From the NCBI RefSeq assembly GCF_000381345.1, contig NZ_KB906407.1:1-64000 (forward strand): a stretch of DNA of 64,000 nt. The letters run 5' to 3'. Every line of letters starts with the position of its first letter. Positions within the stretch are counted from its first letter, which is position 1. Both the position numbers and the translations under genes were made by a program. Below are positions 38,650 through 51,449 of the stretch, piece after piece. The notes below the pieces were generated by a model that did no database searches, was not told where the DNA came from, and saw nothing but the letters and a program-made list of their open reading frames with translations. Source of the stretch: Deinococcus apachensis DSM 19763. Its GTDB lineage: Bacteria > Deinococcota > Deinococci > Deinococcales > Deinococcaceae.

Positions 38650-40166
38650 GTGACTCAGACGAATACGGACACGGCCTGGACCGACCTCCAGACCCGCTTT
38701 CAGGAACTCGCCGACCTGGGCGGGATCGGCTCGCTGCTCGGCTGGGACCAGAGCACGTACCTCCCGGCGGGGGCGGCGGCGGGTCGGGCACGGCAGCAGG
38801 CCCTCCTCTCCCGGCTGCGCCACGAGCGGGCGACCGATCCGGCCTACGGGCGAGTTCTGGACAGCCTGGCGGAACGCGACGACCTTTCACCCGCGCAGGC
38901 CCGCACGCTCGCGGTGGCCCGCAAGAACTTCGAGGAGGCGACCCGCTTCCCCGCCGAATTCGTCGCCGAGTTCAGCCGCCACACGGGCGAGAGCTACGCG
39001 GCGTGGACCCAGGCCCGCCCGGCCAACGATTTCGCGCGGATGGTGCCGTACCTGGAAAGGACGCTGGACCTCAGCCTCCAGTCGGCGAGCTACTTCCCGG
39101 AGTTCGCGGACCCGATGGACTACTTCATTGACCAGTCGGACGAGGGCATGACCGCCGCGCAGGTCGGGGAGGTGTTCGCGGCCCTGCGCGCGGCGCTCGT
39201 GCCGATGGTGGAGGCCGTCACCGAAGCAAAGCCGCCCCGCACCGACTTCCTGCACCGGCACTACCCGGGGCACGAGCAACTGGCCTTCGGGGAGGCCGTG
39301 ATCCGCGACTACGGGTACGACTTCACCCGCGGGCGGCAGGACCTGACGCACCACCCCTTCATGACCCGGCTGGGCGAGCACGACCTGCGGATCACCACCC
39401 GGGTGAAGGAGGACGACCTGGGCGAGGCGCTGTACTCCACCCTGCACGAGTCCGGGCACGCGATGTACGAGCAGGGGGTGGCGGAGGAATTCCTGGGTAC
39501 CCCGCTGGGCGGCGGCGTCAGCGCGGGCGTCCACGAGAGCCAGTCGCGGCTGTGGGAAAACCTCGTCGGGCGCAGCCGGGCCTTCTGGGCGGCTTACTTC
39601 GGCAGGTTCCGGGACGCCTTTCCCGAACAGCTCGCCGACGTGACGGAAGACGAGATGCACCGCGCCGTCAACACCGTCGCCCGCTCGCTGATCCGCACGG
39701 ACGCCGACGAACTGACGTACAACTTGCACGTCATCACCCGCTTCGAGCTGGAGCGCGAGCTGCTCTCGGGCCGCCTGGCCGTCCGTGACCTCGCCGACGC
39801 CTGGCACGCGGCCTACGAGGGGAATCTGGGGCTGCGCGCACCCAGCGATGTGAACGGCGTGTTGCAGGATGTCCACTGGTACTTCGGGCGTATCGGGGGA
39901 ATGTTCCAGGGCTACACCCTGGGCAACGTGCTCAGCGCCCAGTTCTACGCCGCCGCCGAGCGGGCCAACCCGGGGCTGGAAGGTGACATCGCCCGCGCCG
40001 ACTTCACCCGGCTGCACGGCTGGCTGCGGGAGAACGTGTACGCGCCGGGCCGCCTGTACACCCCCAACGCACTCGTCGAGCGCGCGACCGGGCAGCCCAT
40101 GACGGTCGAGCCGTACCTGACGTACCTGCGGGAGAAGTACGCGGCGCTGTATGGGGTGACGCTCGA

Positions 40167-40170
<4 letters not shown>
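38650..40170 (+). CDS. M32-family metallocarboxypeptidase (Taq type)
   Basis: A 506-aa cytosolic zinc carboxypeptidase homologous to Thermus aquaticus carboxypeptidase Taq. Mostly helical, with the HEXXH zinc motif HESGH at 266-270, the third ligand Glu in GVHESQSRLWEN, and the conserved DELTYNLHVITRFELE and GYTLGNVLSAQFY blocks. GTG start at 38650, with TAGGCT at 38638-38643 six bases upstream. Its 3' end overlaps the convergent M42 gene by four bases. Confidence 0.95.
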
Positions 40171-41222
<1,052 letters not shown>

Positions 41223-41255
41223 GGGGGCATGATAGCCAGGGGCGCAAGCCTGCTC

Positions 41256-41286
41256 TTGACCCTGCCCCTGGGGCAGAGCTCACACT
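41256..41286 (+). promoter_or_regulatory. MerR-type operator-promoter candidate
   Basis: A perfect palindrome, ctgcccc-t-ggggcag (41262-41276), starts right after -35-like TTGACC (41256-41261). A weak -10 CACACT (41281-41286) would leave the 19-bp spacer typical of MerR-controlled promoters. The site lies between the M42 peptidase gene and the regulator and could control either. Confidence 0.45.
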
Positions 41287-41326
41287 GCCCCTACCTATAG
41301 GAACAGCCTCCGGGGGTGACCGCAGC

Positions 41327-42178
41327 ATGACCGACAAGAGCACGGTGGACACGCCAACCAGCCTCACCAGCGGCGCGTTCGCGCGCGCCTCACGCCTGAG
41401 CCTCAAGGCCCTGCGGCTGTACGACAACCTGGGCCTGCTCCCGCCTGCCCGGGTGGACCCCTCGACCGGCTACCGCTACTACGACCCCGGCCAGCTCGCG
41501 GCCGCGCAACTGATCGGCCTGCTGCGGCAACTCGACCTTCCGCTGAGTGAGATCAGAGCCCTGCTGGACGCCCCGGCTCCGGAACGGGCCGCACGCCTGA
41601 CCCAGTGCTGGGGGCAGCTTGAGCGGGCGCACGGGCAGCGGCGCGGCCTGGCCCAGTACCTCATCGAGAAACTGCAAGGAGAGACCGAGATGACCATGAC
41701 CTACGACGTTCAGGACCGTTTCGTGCCCGCCCAGCGGGTGGCGACCCTCTCCCGGCGGCTGTACGTGGCCGACCTGGAAGGCTTCATCAAGGGGGCCTTT
41801 GACCGGCTGTACACCCTGGCGGGGGTGCAGGCGGCGGGCGCGGGCCTGGTGATCTTCCACGGACAGGTCAACGCAGACAGCGACGGCCCGGTCGAGGTCT
41901 GCGTGCCCTTAAGCGGGACGCTGACCGTGCCCGAGGACGTAACCGTGCGCGAGGAACCCGCCCACCAGGAGGCCTACGTGACCCTGACCAAGGCCCAGTT
42001 CGTGTTCCCGGACATCCTGCGCGCCTACGACGCCGTGTTCGAGTACGCCCGGAATCGTGGAAGCTCGGGGGAACTGCACCCCCGCGAGGTGTACCCGATG
42101 TACCCGGTGCCCTGGGACAGCCTGGAGGACCACGACCTGGCGGGCGACGTGGCCTACCCGTTCGTCCCGCGGGGCTGA
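41327..42178 (+). CDS. MerR-family regulator with effector-binding domain
   Basis: A 283-aa activator-type regulator. The MerR winged helix (about 14-85: RLSLKALRLYDNLGLLPPAR, TGYRYYDPGQLAAAQLIGLL) is followed by a dimer helix (about 90-118) and a GyrI-like domain from about 125 that in BmrR-like proteins binds hydrophobic cations. There is no metal-binding Cys set, so a drug- or metabolite-type signal is likely. ATG with GGGGGTGA upstream. An antiporter is not adjacent. Confidence 0.9.
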   Translation: MTDKSTVDTPTSLTSGAFARASRLSLKALRLYDNLGLLPPARVDPSTGYRYYDPGQLAAAQLIGLLRQLDLPLSEIRALLDAPAPERAARLTQCWGQLERAHGQRRGLAQYLIEKLQGETEMTMTYDVQDRFVPAQRVATLSRRLYVADLEGFIKGAFDRLYTLAGVQAAGAGLVIFHGQVNADSDGPVEVCVPLSGTLTVPEDVTVREEPAHQEAYVTLTKAQFVFPDILRAYDAVFEYARNRGSSGELHPREVYPMYPVPWDSLEDHDLAGDVAYPFVPRG

Positions 42179-42231
42179 ACCTCGCTCCCCTGCCCCCGGC
42201 CTCCCCCGGCTGGGGGCGCTACGCTGCCGCC

Positions 42232-42609
42232 ATGAGCTACGCCGACACTCTGGGTATGCGGGTGCTGGAGACCACGCCGGGGCGAACCTGCGTCACCCTG
42301 ACTGTGACCCGGGGCGGCCTGAACATGCACGGCACGGCGCACGGCGGCCTGCTCTTCAGCCTGGCGGACGAGGCCTTCGCGGTCATCAGCAACCTGGAGG
42401 CGCAGGCGGTGGCCGTGGAAACGCACCTCAGTTTCTTCCGGCCAGCGCGGGAGGGGGACCGGCTAGTCGCGGTCGCCACCCCCGAGCGGGTGGGACGCAC
42501 CCTGGCAACCTACCGGGTCGAGGTCCGCCGGGGCGAGGAGGGGGAAGTGCTGGCGCTGTTTTCGGGGACGGTGTCGCGGCGGGAGAAGGAGACCTCCACC
42601 CCACCCTGA
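42232..42609 (+). CDS. PaaI-type hotdog thioesterase
   Basis: A 125-aa acyl-CoA thioesterase of the hotdog fold. HGTAHGGLLFSLADEAF carries the family signature (His-Gly-Gly plus Asp), followed by the strands VETHLSFFRPAREGDRLV. It resembles PaaI, which hydrolyses phenylacetyl-CoA derivatives, but no phenylacetate genes are near, so the substrate is open. Leaderless: TACGCT at 42220-42225, six bases before ATG. Directly upstream of ddrB with a separate promoter. Confidence 0.9.
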   Translation: MSYADTLGMRVLETTPGRTCVTLTVTRGGLNMHGTAHGGLLFSLADEAFAVISNLEAQAVAVETHLSFFRPAREGDRLVAVATPERVGRTLATYRVEVRRGEEGEVLALFSGTVSRREKETSTPP

Positions 42610-42623
42610 GCCTCCAATCTATG

Positions 42624-42640
42624 TTATGTTATTTACGTAA
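42624..42640 (+). promoter_or_regulatory. Radiation/desiccation response motif (RDRM) of ddrB
   Basis: ttatgttatttacgtaa matches the 17-bp RDRM consensus, bound by the repressor DdrO and relieved when PprI/IrrE cleaves DdrO after DNA damage. It overlaps two possible -10 boxes TATGTT (42620-42625 and 42625-42630) and ends beside the ribosome site AAGGAGG (42639-42645), so a bound repressor would cover both. Confidence 0.95.
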
Positions 42641-42649
42641 GGAGGCATG

Positions 42650-43201
<552 letters not shown>

Positions 43202-43206
43202 AGCTT

Positions 43207-43253
43207 GTGGGCAGTAGGTTGTAGGAAAAATCCTCCTACAACCTACTGCCCAC
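43207..43253. terminator. 20-bp perfect hairpin after ddrB
   Basis: Arms 43207-43226 and 43234-43253 are perfect complements with a 7-nt loop (aaaatcc). It sits six bases after the ddrB stop and four before the stop of the convergent MazG-like gene, so it can end both transcripts. No U-run. Confidence 0.75.
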
Positions 43254-43256
43254 GCC

Positions 43257-43670
43257 CTACAACCCCATCGCCCCCCGCACGTCGGCAGGCTGCCAGCCCT
43301 CGGGCTTGAGCTGCTTGCCGTCTTCGCGTCTGGGGCCGCCGAGCTTTGCCATGTTGGCGCGATGAACCTCGGCGAAGACCGCGTTGGCGTCAATGCCCAG
43401 GGCGTCCAGAGCGCCGTAGGTGACGTACAGCAGATCGGCGAGCTCGTGGGCGAGCAGCGCGAGGTCGGCGGGTGCCACAGCCTCGCCCGCCCGTAGCCGC
43501 CCCTCCAGATGGTCCCATTCCTGCTCCACCTCCCCCACCTCCTCCCGGATCAGGGTGCGGCGCAGGGTCAGGAGGCTGGGGGCGGGGACAGTGGGGCGCT
43601 CGGGCGAGGTCAGGCCCACGGCGCGGTGAAATTCACGCAGGCGGGCGGCGTTGCTGTGGGGCAGGGTCAT
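43257..43670 (-). CDS. MazG-like all-alpha NTP pyrophosphohydrolase
   Basis: A 137-aa helical protein of the MazG/dUTPase-like superfamily, comparable to D. radiodurans DR2231. The metal-binding pattern EExxE...ExxD is seen as REEVGEVEQE (about residues 42-51) and HELADLLYVTYGA (about 75-87). It probably hydrolyses dUTP or non-canonical NTPs to the monophosphate, cleaning the nucleotide pool. Start ATG 43670, with TACCAT at 43677-43682 six bases upstream. Convergent with ddrB. Confidence 0.88.
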   Translation of the reverse strand: MTLPHSNAARLREFHRAVGLTSPERPTVPAPSLLTLRRTLIREEVGEVEQEWDHLEGRLRAGEAVAPADLALLAHELADLLYVTYGALDALGIDANAVFAEVHRANMAKLGGPRREDGKQLKPEGWQPADVRGAMGL

Positions 43671-43690
43671 GCCCGGATGGTAGAGCAAGG

Positions 43691-43718
43691 AAAAAGGGAG
43701 CCGATTGGGGGCTCCCTT
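43691..43718 (-). terminator. Terminator following the tRNA-like remnant
   Basis: Minus strand stem AAGGGAGCC / GGCTCCCTT with a 7-nt loop, followed by TTTCC. Placed 17 bases after the tRNA-like 3' end, as for a real tRNA transcript. It also lies just upstream of the MazG-like -10 box. Confidence 0.75.
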
Positions 43719-43734
43719 CTGCCGTTTTGGGGGA

Positions 43735-43782
43735 TGCGGGTGACAGGACTCGAACCTGCTCGCGGCCTACTTCCGGCCCGCT
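43735..43782 (-). pseudogene. 3' fragment of a tRNA-Leu-like gene
   Basis: On the minus strand, the last bases form a T-arm GCAGG-TTCGAGT-CCTGT, then CACCCGC plus discriminator A, which is the 3' half of bacterial tRNA-Leu. A long variable-arm-like stem (gcgg-g-cc / ggccgc) precedes it. No 5' acceptor strand (GCGGGTG) or anticodon arm is found within the preceding 150 bases, and the CCA is not encoded. So it looks like a truncated tRNA, perhaps one side of an old integration site, that kept its terminator. The rest of 43783-43931 shows no other feature. Confidence 0.55.
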
Positions 43783-43931
43783 CGCGCGCCCGTTTGGTAG
43801 GAGGTGGGCGTCTCCCTCCGGCCCCTCAGGGCCAGGGCGCAGTATGCCGCCTGTCGGCCAGGACCACGTGTGCCGAAGGGCTACTCGGCCTTAAGGAAAA
43901 TGGCGTACTGGGCGAAGAAATCCAGCTTTTC

Positions 43932-44570
43932 CTACAGTTCCACCACTCGGTAACCGTAGGCGTTGATGACCTCGGCGCCGCTGACGGGGTCGATGTAGTC
44001 GGGCTTGCGGCCCTCGTACTCGTGGATGTGGCCGTGGACGACCAGGCGCGGGTGGCGGCCGATCATGAAGTCGGTGATCGCCGCGCAGCCACGGTGGGCG
44101 TAGTCGGCGCCCGCGTGCGGACCAAGGGGCGGCGCATGGGTCAGGAGCACGTCCACACCGCCGCGCGCCCGCCAGGCCAGCCACCTGAGGCCCCAGCGGG
44201 CCTGCGCCTCGGTGTACTGGCCGGGCCCCTTCTCGCTGTAGCGCGGCACGCCGCCCCAGCCCGCGATCCTGAGCCCCGCCGCGGTCACGATCCGGCCGTG
44301 GGCCGCGATTACGCCGCGGGGCGGCACCCGCTTCTCCCCCTCGCTCACGTCCTCGTTCGCGTGGTTGCCACGCACGTACACGACGGGCACCGGGAGCTTG
44401 CTCGCCAGGAACTCCAGGTAGGAGCCCGGCAGGTCACCCGCTGCGAGCACGAGGTCCACCTCCGGCAGCCCCCGCGGAAAGCCCTCGCGGTAGATGAAGG
44501 GGTGGACATAGTCCGCGACCAGCAACAGCCGCCGCGGGCCGGATGGGTGGGTGGGGACGGGTTCGGACAT
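43932..44570 (-). CDS. Calcineurin-like metallophosphoesterase
   Basis: A 212-aa protein of the metallophosphoesterase superfamily. Motifs: VADYVHPF (D-x-x-H instead of the usual D-x-H), AAGDLPGS, VRGNHAN (GNH followed by Ala), LTHAPPLGP and VVHGHIHEYEG. Two-metal hydrolases of this type act on phosphodiesters or nucleotides, and the specificity is unknown. Start taken as ATG 44570. The frame stays open to 44717, but that part is low-complexity and Pro-rich. No clear ribosome site or leaderless box at 44570, so the start is uncertain. Confidence 0.82.
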   Translation of the reverse strand: MSEPVPTHPSGPRRLLLVADYVHPFIYREGFPRGLPEVDLVLAAGDLPGSYLEFLASKLPVPVVYVRGNHANEDVSEGEKRVPPRGVIAAHGRIVTAAGLRIAGWGGVPRYSEKGPGQYTEAQARWGLRWLAWRARGGVDVLLTHAPPLGPHAGADYAHRGCAAITDFMIGRHPRLVVHGHIHEYEGRKPDYIDPVSGAEVINAYGYRVVEL

Positions 44571-44836
44571 GGGGACGGGGGACGCGCCGGTCGGTCTGGA
44601 CGGCGCGGGGCGCGGACCCTTCCAGGCGGTGAAGCGATCTGATAAGTCTAGCTCCGCCGGGCCGGGGGCGGTAGGGGGTGAAGCGTGAAGAAAGACCACC
44701 CGTGCCTCCCCACCCATCCGGCAACATCAGCATGACTATTCACCGCCCGAGGGCCCGCCCACCGTGGAAACGCCACGGCGAAAAATAATGTTGCAGCCGT
44801 GAGGCATAGCCCCTTCCCCACCCTACCCTGGAAGTC

Positions 44837-45733
<897 letters not shown>

Positions 45734-45743
45734 CTTTAGACCC

Positions 45744-45950
45744 ATGCCCTACGCAGTCCGCCTTCAATACGTACACAAGGACGCCCAGGGCCAGGACGCC
45801 GTATTGGACGAGCCCCACTGGCTGGAGGACGACGCGGGGGGGCGCCGGGTCTTCTCCACCCCGCAGGAAGCGGACGAGGCGGCCCGGATCGCTACCGACG
45901 GGCAGTGGCTCTACGAGGTGGTCGAGGTGCCGCCGGAAGACCGGCCCTGA
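45744..45950 (+). CDS. Small conserved protein, function unknown
   Basis: A 68-aa acidic protein (MPYAVRLQYVHKDAQGQDAV...) of probable beta-alpha-beta type, not recognised. TAGCTT overlaps the arginase stop (45731-45736), seven bases before the ATG, so it may be transcribed from its own leaderless promoter or with arginase. Ends five bases from the convergent 88-aa gene. Confidence 0.65.
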   Translation: MPYAVRLQYVHKDAQGQDAVLDEPHWLEDDAGGRRVFSTPQEADEAARIATDGQWLYEVVEVPPEDRP

Positions 45951-45954
45951 TTCG

Positions 45955-46221
45955 TTAGAGGCCTTCCAGGTACGGCCGCGCCGCCCCGAAGCCGTCGAGC
46001 GCGCCGGGCGAGAGCAGCCAGTCCTCCCCCTGCCGCCGGGCCTGCCCGCCCTGCACCAGCCGGTTAAGTTCGGCCTCGACGCGCTGGCCGACCCGGCGCA
46101 GCGGCATCTCGCCCGCGCCCTCCACCCCGCGCCAGGCCAGAAAGGCGCGGTGGAAGCTGGGCAGGGCGTCCAGGCCCACGCGGGTTTCCAGGGCTCGCCA
46201 GGAGAGGGAGGGGGGAGTCAT
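45955..46221 (-). CDS. Small protein, function unknown
   Basis: An 88-aa basic protein starting MTPPSLSWRALETRVGLDAL, with helices rich in Arg and Leu and a C-terminal SPGALDGFGAARPYLEGL. It reads like a small winged-helix (LRRVGQRVEAELNRLVQGGQ, then GEDWLLSP) but I cannot name a family. ATG 46221 is preceded by TAGAAC (TANNNC) seven bases away. The reading frame extends far upstream, but that part is out of keeping with the genes on the other strand. Confidence 0.6.
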   Translation of the reverse strand: MTPPSLSWRALETRVGLDALPSFHRAFLAWRGVEGAGEMPLRRVGQRVEAELNRLVQGGQARRQGEDWLLSPGALDGFGAARPYLEGL

Positions 46222-46266
46222 GCCCCCGGTTCTACTCCCCCCGGCGCCCCACGTACAATGACCCGC

Positions 46267-46536
46267 ATGACTGGCCCTTCGTCCCCTGATGGCGCTGCCC
46301 CGGATGGCGCCGCCCCCGACCTGCCCCCGGACCTCGCCCGGCAACTGGAGGCGCTGGGCGCGGGGCTGGTGTGGCGCGTCGGCAAGGACGAGCTGAGTGA
46401 CGACGTGGTCGTGCGGCTGGGCTACGCCTCGGCCACCCCGCGTTTCGCGTTCCTGCCACGGCTGCGCAGCGCGAACGACGCCGAGATTCAGGCCGCGCTC
46501 AGTGAAAACCGCCTGGTGATCGAGTGGGTGGACTGA
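46267..46536 (+). CDS. Small conserved protein, function unknown
   Basis: An 89-aa acidic protein: an Asp/Pro/Ala-rich first 20 residues (DGAAPDGAAPDLPPDLARQL), then a folded part with VVVRLGYASATPRFAFLPRLRS and IEWVD at the end. TACAAT at 46254-46259, seven bases before ATG, fixes the start. Divergent from the 88-aa gene. Confidence 0.65.
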   Translation: MTGPSSPDGAAPDGAAPDLPPDLARQLEALGAGLVWRVGKDELSDDVVVRLGYASATPRFAFLPRLRSANDAEIQAALSENRLVIEWVD

Positions 46537-46681
46537 TCGCGGTCCTCCCTTTTGCTGATGGAACGCGGTTTGTCCCATCAACCCCACTGTGGCCGCTCTC
46601 CAGGCGGATGCTCGTCCCGCTCGGGCCGGGTGGGGTGCAGGGAAAACCCGCACTCCACCCAGCCACCGCGGTGATCCCCGC

Positions 46682-47152
46682 GTGCTGATCGAGGCGCACC
46701 AATCCTTCACCCTCGCGCACCCGGTCGGGCAGGAGGCCGCGCTCGCGTTCGTGCGGGACGCAGGTGTCGCCCTGGCGCGCGTGCGCTTTCTACGCGGGTT
46801 GAAAGCTAACCGCCAGGAGGTAACCGGCGAACTGATCGTCCCCGTCCCCGTGCTGGGCGAGGTGGACCTCCCCTTTCGCAGTCTGCTGACGGTGACGCCG
46901 GGGGGCGCGACCCTCACCCCGCAGCCGGTCACGGGTGAGCGCGCCTGGGTCGAGGTGGCGGGGCAGGCGGAGGTGGACGACATGGGCAGCGTCACCTTCC
47001 ACTTCCACTTCCGCGCCCACCTGACCACCCCCCCCGCCGAGGGCTGGGGCGGCGCGGCCTTCGAGAAGATGGTCCGGGCCGCGGCCGGACGCACGCTGGA
47101 GCGCGTCGCGGGCGAACTCCCCGCCGGAATCTGGGAGGCGATGAGGACCTGA
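46682..47152 (+). CDS. DUF3809-family protein
   Basis: A 156-aa protein of a family that appears restricted to Deinococcus and relatives, with conserved HQSFTLAHPVGQEAALAFVR, GELIVPVPVLGEVDLPFRS, and VTFHFHFRAHL strands. Overall an antiparallel beta fold with a C-terminal helix (FEKMVRAAAGRTLERVAGEL), which suggests lipid or ligand binding by analogy with START/SRPBCC-like folds. Function unknown. GTG 46682 chosen because conservation begins there. No clear ribosome site. Confidence 0.75.
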   Translation: MLIEAHQSFTLAHPVGQEAALAFVRDAGVALARVRFLRGLKANRQEVTGELIVPVPVLGEVDLPFRSLLTVTPGGATLTPQPVTGERAWVEVAGQAEVDDMGSVTFHFHFRAHLTTPPAEGWGGAAFEKMVRAAAGRTLERVAGELPAGIWEAMRT

Positions 47153-47297
47153 GGGCCACCGGAGCCAGCACCCCGCTACTCTGAACCTCCGCTGGGGAAA
47201 CCCCACTCTCTTCCCCAACCCGGGTGAAGAAGGGGGCAGGCACACCCACCCCCGGAGCCCTTCCGCCCGGGCGTGGGCTCACCCGCGAGGAGGGCTT

Positions 47298-48018
47298 ATG
47301 GCAGCATCGGGCGGGTTGGTAATCGATTGGACGCAGCTGCCCACGTGCAACACCATCATGTTGGTGGCGGCGGGGGCGGCACTCCTCTCCATGATGGCGT
47401 TGGGGCGACAGCCTGGGCTCAGGCAGATGTTCTACCCCAGGGCCTGGGCGCCCAACTTCGGCGTGCTGGGCTTCATCCTGACCCTCACGGGCGCGCACAT
47501 GACGCTGACCTGGCCTTTTGCCAAGTATTTTCCCTTCGACAACATCATCTTCGGCGAGCCCTCGCTGGCCTTCGGCGTCCTGCTGCTGGGGGTCGCGTTC
47601 TACCTGTGGCGGCGGGCCGAACACCTGCGCGAAAGCCCCGACCTGATGGCGGAAGTCTCCACGCCGCCCAGCCCCTGGAGTTCCTGATCGTGGGGCTCGG
47701 CTTGGGCCTGATCGGCATCGCCGCTGCGGGCACCACGAATCGTCTGTTCGCGGCGCCACCCCAGGAACCCATCTCGGGGCGCTTCGCCGCCTACCCCTGG
47801 GTGGAGGCGATCTTCATGTCCGGGCTGTTTACCCTGGTCGGGGTGGCCGCCCTGCTCTTTCCGCTGGCGGTTCGTCAGACGCAGGGCCGCACGCGGTCCA
47901 CCCGGCTTCCCACCGTGCTGGGGGCGTGATGGCCCTCGCTGGCCTCGCCCTGCTGCTGTTCGGCGCCCTGAACTACTTCACCCACATCGGCCTGATCGTC
48001 AATACGATGCCGAAGTAG
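47298..48018 (+). pseudogene. DUF981 membrane protein gene with two frameshifts
   Basis: Three reading frames in order make one DUF981 protein of about 235 aa. Part 1 (47298-47687): MAASGGLVIDWTQL..., WAPNFGVLGFILTLTGAHMT, FGEPSLAFGVLLLG. Part 2 (about 47675-47925): LEFLIVGLGLGLIGIAAAG...WVEAIFMSGLFTLVGVAALL. Part 3 (about 47929-48018): MALAGLALLLFGALNYFTHI. Both shifts look like loss of one base: the first near cccagcccctgg, the second at the ggggg run near 47921. AGGAGGG precedes the ATG, so the gene was once translated. Either a recent pseudogene or sequencing errors at homopolymers. Confidence 0.8.
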
Positions 48019-48062
48019 TGCCGTTTCGGCGGGAACTCCAGAACGCCGTGTTAGCGTGCCCC

Positions 48063-48527
48063 ATGCCCACCCTGCTCAACCTCTCCCCCACCGACCGGCG
48101 CGTAATTGACCTGATGAACGCCCAGCAGCGCGAGTTGCGGGCGCTCTACCAGGACACCGACGAGCGCACCGAGCCCTTCGACCCGGCCATCCTCTCCGGC
48201 GAGGGCAGCGCGCTCCTGGCCGTCGAGGAGGACGGGAGACTGCTGGCCTGCGGGGCGCTCAAGCGCATAGAGCCGGACACGGCGGAGGTCAAGCGCATGT
48301 ACACGATCCCGGAGGCGCGTGGCCGTGGTCTGGGTCGCCAAATCTTGAACGGCCTGATCGAGCGGGGGCAATTCATGGGGTTCAGGCGGCTGGTTCTGGA
48401 AACCGGGGACTTGCAGGCGGAGGCTGTCCACCTCTACGAGTCGGCGGGCTTCCGGCGCATTCCCAACTACGGCTACTACGTGGGGATCGAGAACAGCCTG
48501 TGCTACGAATTGCCGCTGGAAGGGTAA
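48063..48527 (+). CDS. GNAT-family N-acetyltransferase
   Basis: A 154-aa acetyltransferase. The acetyl-CoA loop is in EVKRMYTIPEARGRGLGRQI, and the C-terminal AEAVHLYESAGFRRIPNYGYY is the usual end of the fold. Similar to family members that acetylate small molecules, substrate unknown. Start at ATG 48063, with TAGCGT at 48052-48057 five bases upstream, just after the DUF981 remnant. Confidence 0.9.
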   Translation: MPTLLNLSPTDRRVIDLMNAQQRELRALYQDTDERTEPFDPAILSGEGSALLAVEEDGRLLACGALKRIEPDTAEVKRMYTIPEARGRGLGRQILNGLIERGQFMGFRRLVLETGDLQAEAVHLYESAGFRRIPNYGYYVGIENSLCYELPLEG

Positions 48528-48682
48528 TCCCGCACGTCCACGCCTGATCCTGAATCGGGGAGGCGGGGCTGAGGCCAGTTCCAGAGCATCGACGTTCGGG
48601 CCGATAGGCTTCGCCGCGTCACCTCAACGCGGCCCCTCCTCATCCCTGCCCTTTGTCCTTTTCCCGGGGCGGGCCGGTGCGT

Positions 48683-48790
48683 TACGCTGCCCCGGTGCCA
48701 CCTCCGCCGAGGTGGGCCGTGCGGGGACCGGGGCGACATCCCTCTCCAGGCCGTTCTGCGAGACGCCTCCCCGCGCGCACAGGAGCGAAC
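48683..48790 (+). promoter_or_regulatory. metK promoter and structured leader
   Basis: -10 TACGCT at 48683-48688, then a leader of about 95 bases with nested stems: ccccgg (48690-48695) / ccgggg (48728-48733) around ccacctc / gaggtgg (48698-48715). An alternative stem joins gcgggg (48721-48726) with ccccgc (48769-48774) next to the ribosome site AGGAG (48781-48785). The SAM-I core is absent. A translational switch is conceivable. Confidence 0.45.
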
Positions 48791-50080
<1,290 letters not shown>

Positions 50081-50098
50081 GCGCAGGAACCATGGGAG

Positions 50099-50140
50099 GG
50101 AGGAGGCGGGGGAGCGTGCCCGGCCTCCTCCTTCCGCTTT
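50099..50140 (+). terminator. metK terminator
   Basis: Stem ggaggaggc (50099-50107) / gcctcctcc (50123-50131), followed by ttccgcttt. Confidence 0.75.
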
Positions 50141-50324
50141 ACGGGAACTCGATGAGCGGCAAGAAGGCCATGTCGCCTGCCTCAAAGAGGCGGCCCGAAT
50201 TGCTGCTCTTCGGGACTTCCCCCCCCACTTCACCGCTCTGGAGTTAAGAGAAGGAGGCTCTCACCGTACCGCGCGACCTTACCTCCCCACCAGGCAGTCC
50301 CGCCCACCACACGGCTCCAGCCCC

Positions 50325-51382
<1,058 letters not shown>

Positions 51383-51449
51383 GGGAGGCAGGGTAACGCA
51401 CGCGCGCCCCGGTCGGCAGTGGACCGGGGCGCGGGCGCGGGAGCGGACG

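Noticed and set aside
43735..43960. A full tRNA-Leu with a group I intron, because the end of the phosphoesterase gene (GTGGTGGAACTG) resembles a D-arm
   Set aside because: The bases before it do not pair with the CACCCGC acceptor strand, no proper anticodon stem forms, and the segment encodes the conserved C-terminus of the phosphoesterase.
48683..48790. SAM-I riboswitch in front of metK
   Set aside because: The conserved SAM-I core (the GAUGAAACC- and AGGUGGA-type elements in the right order) is missing; only generic GC-rich stems are seen.
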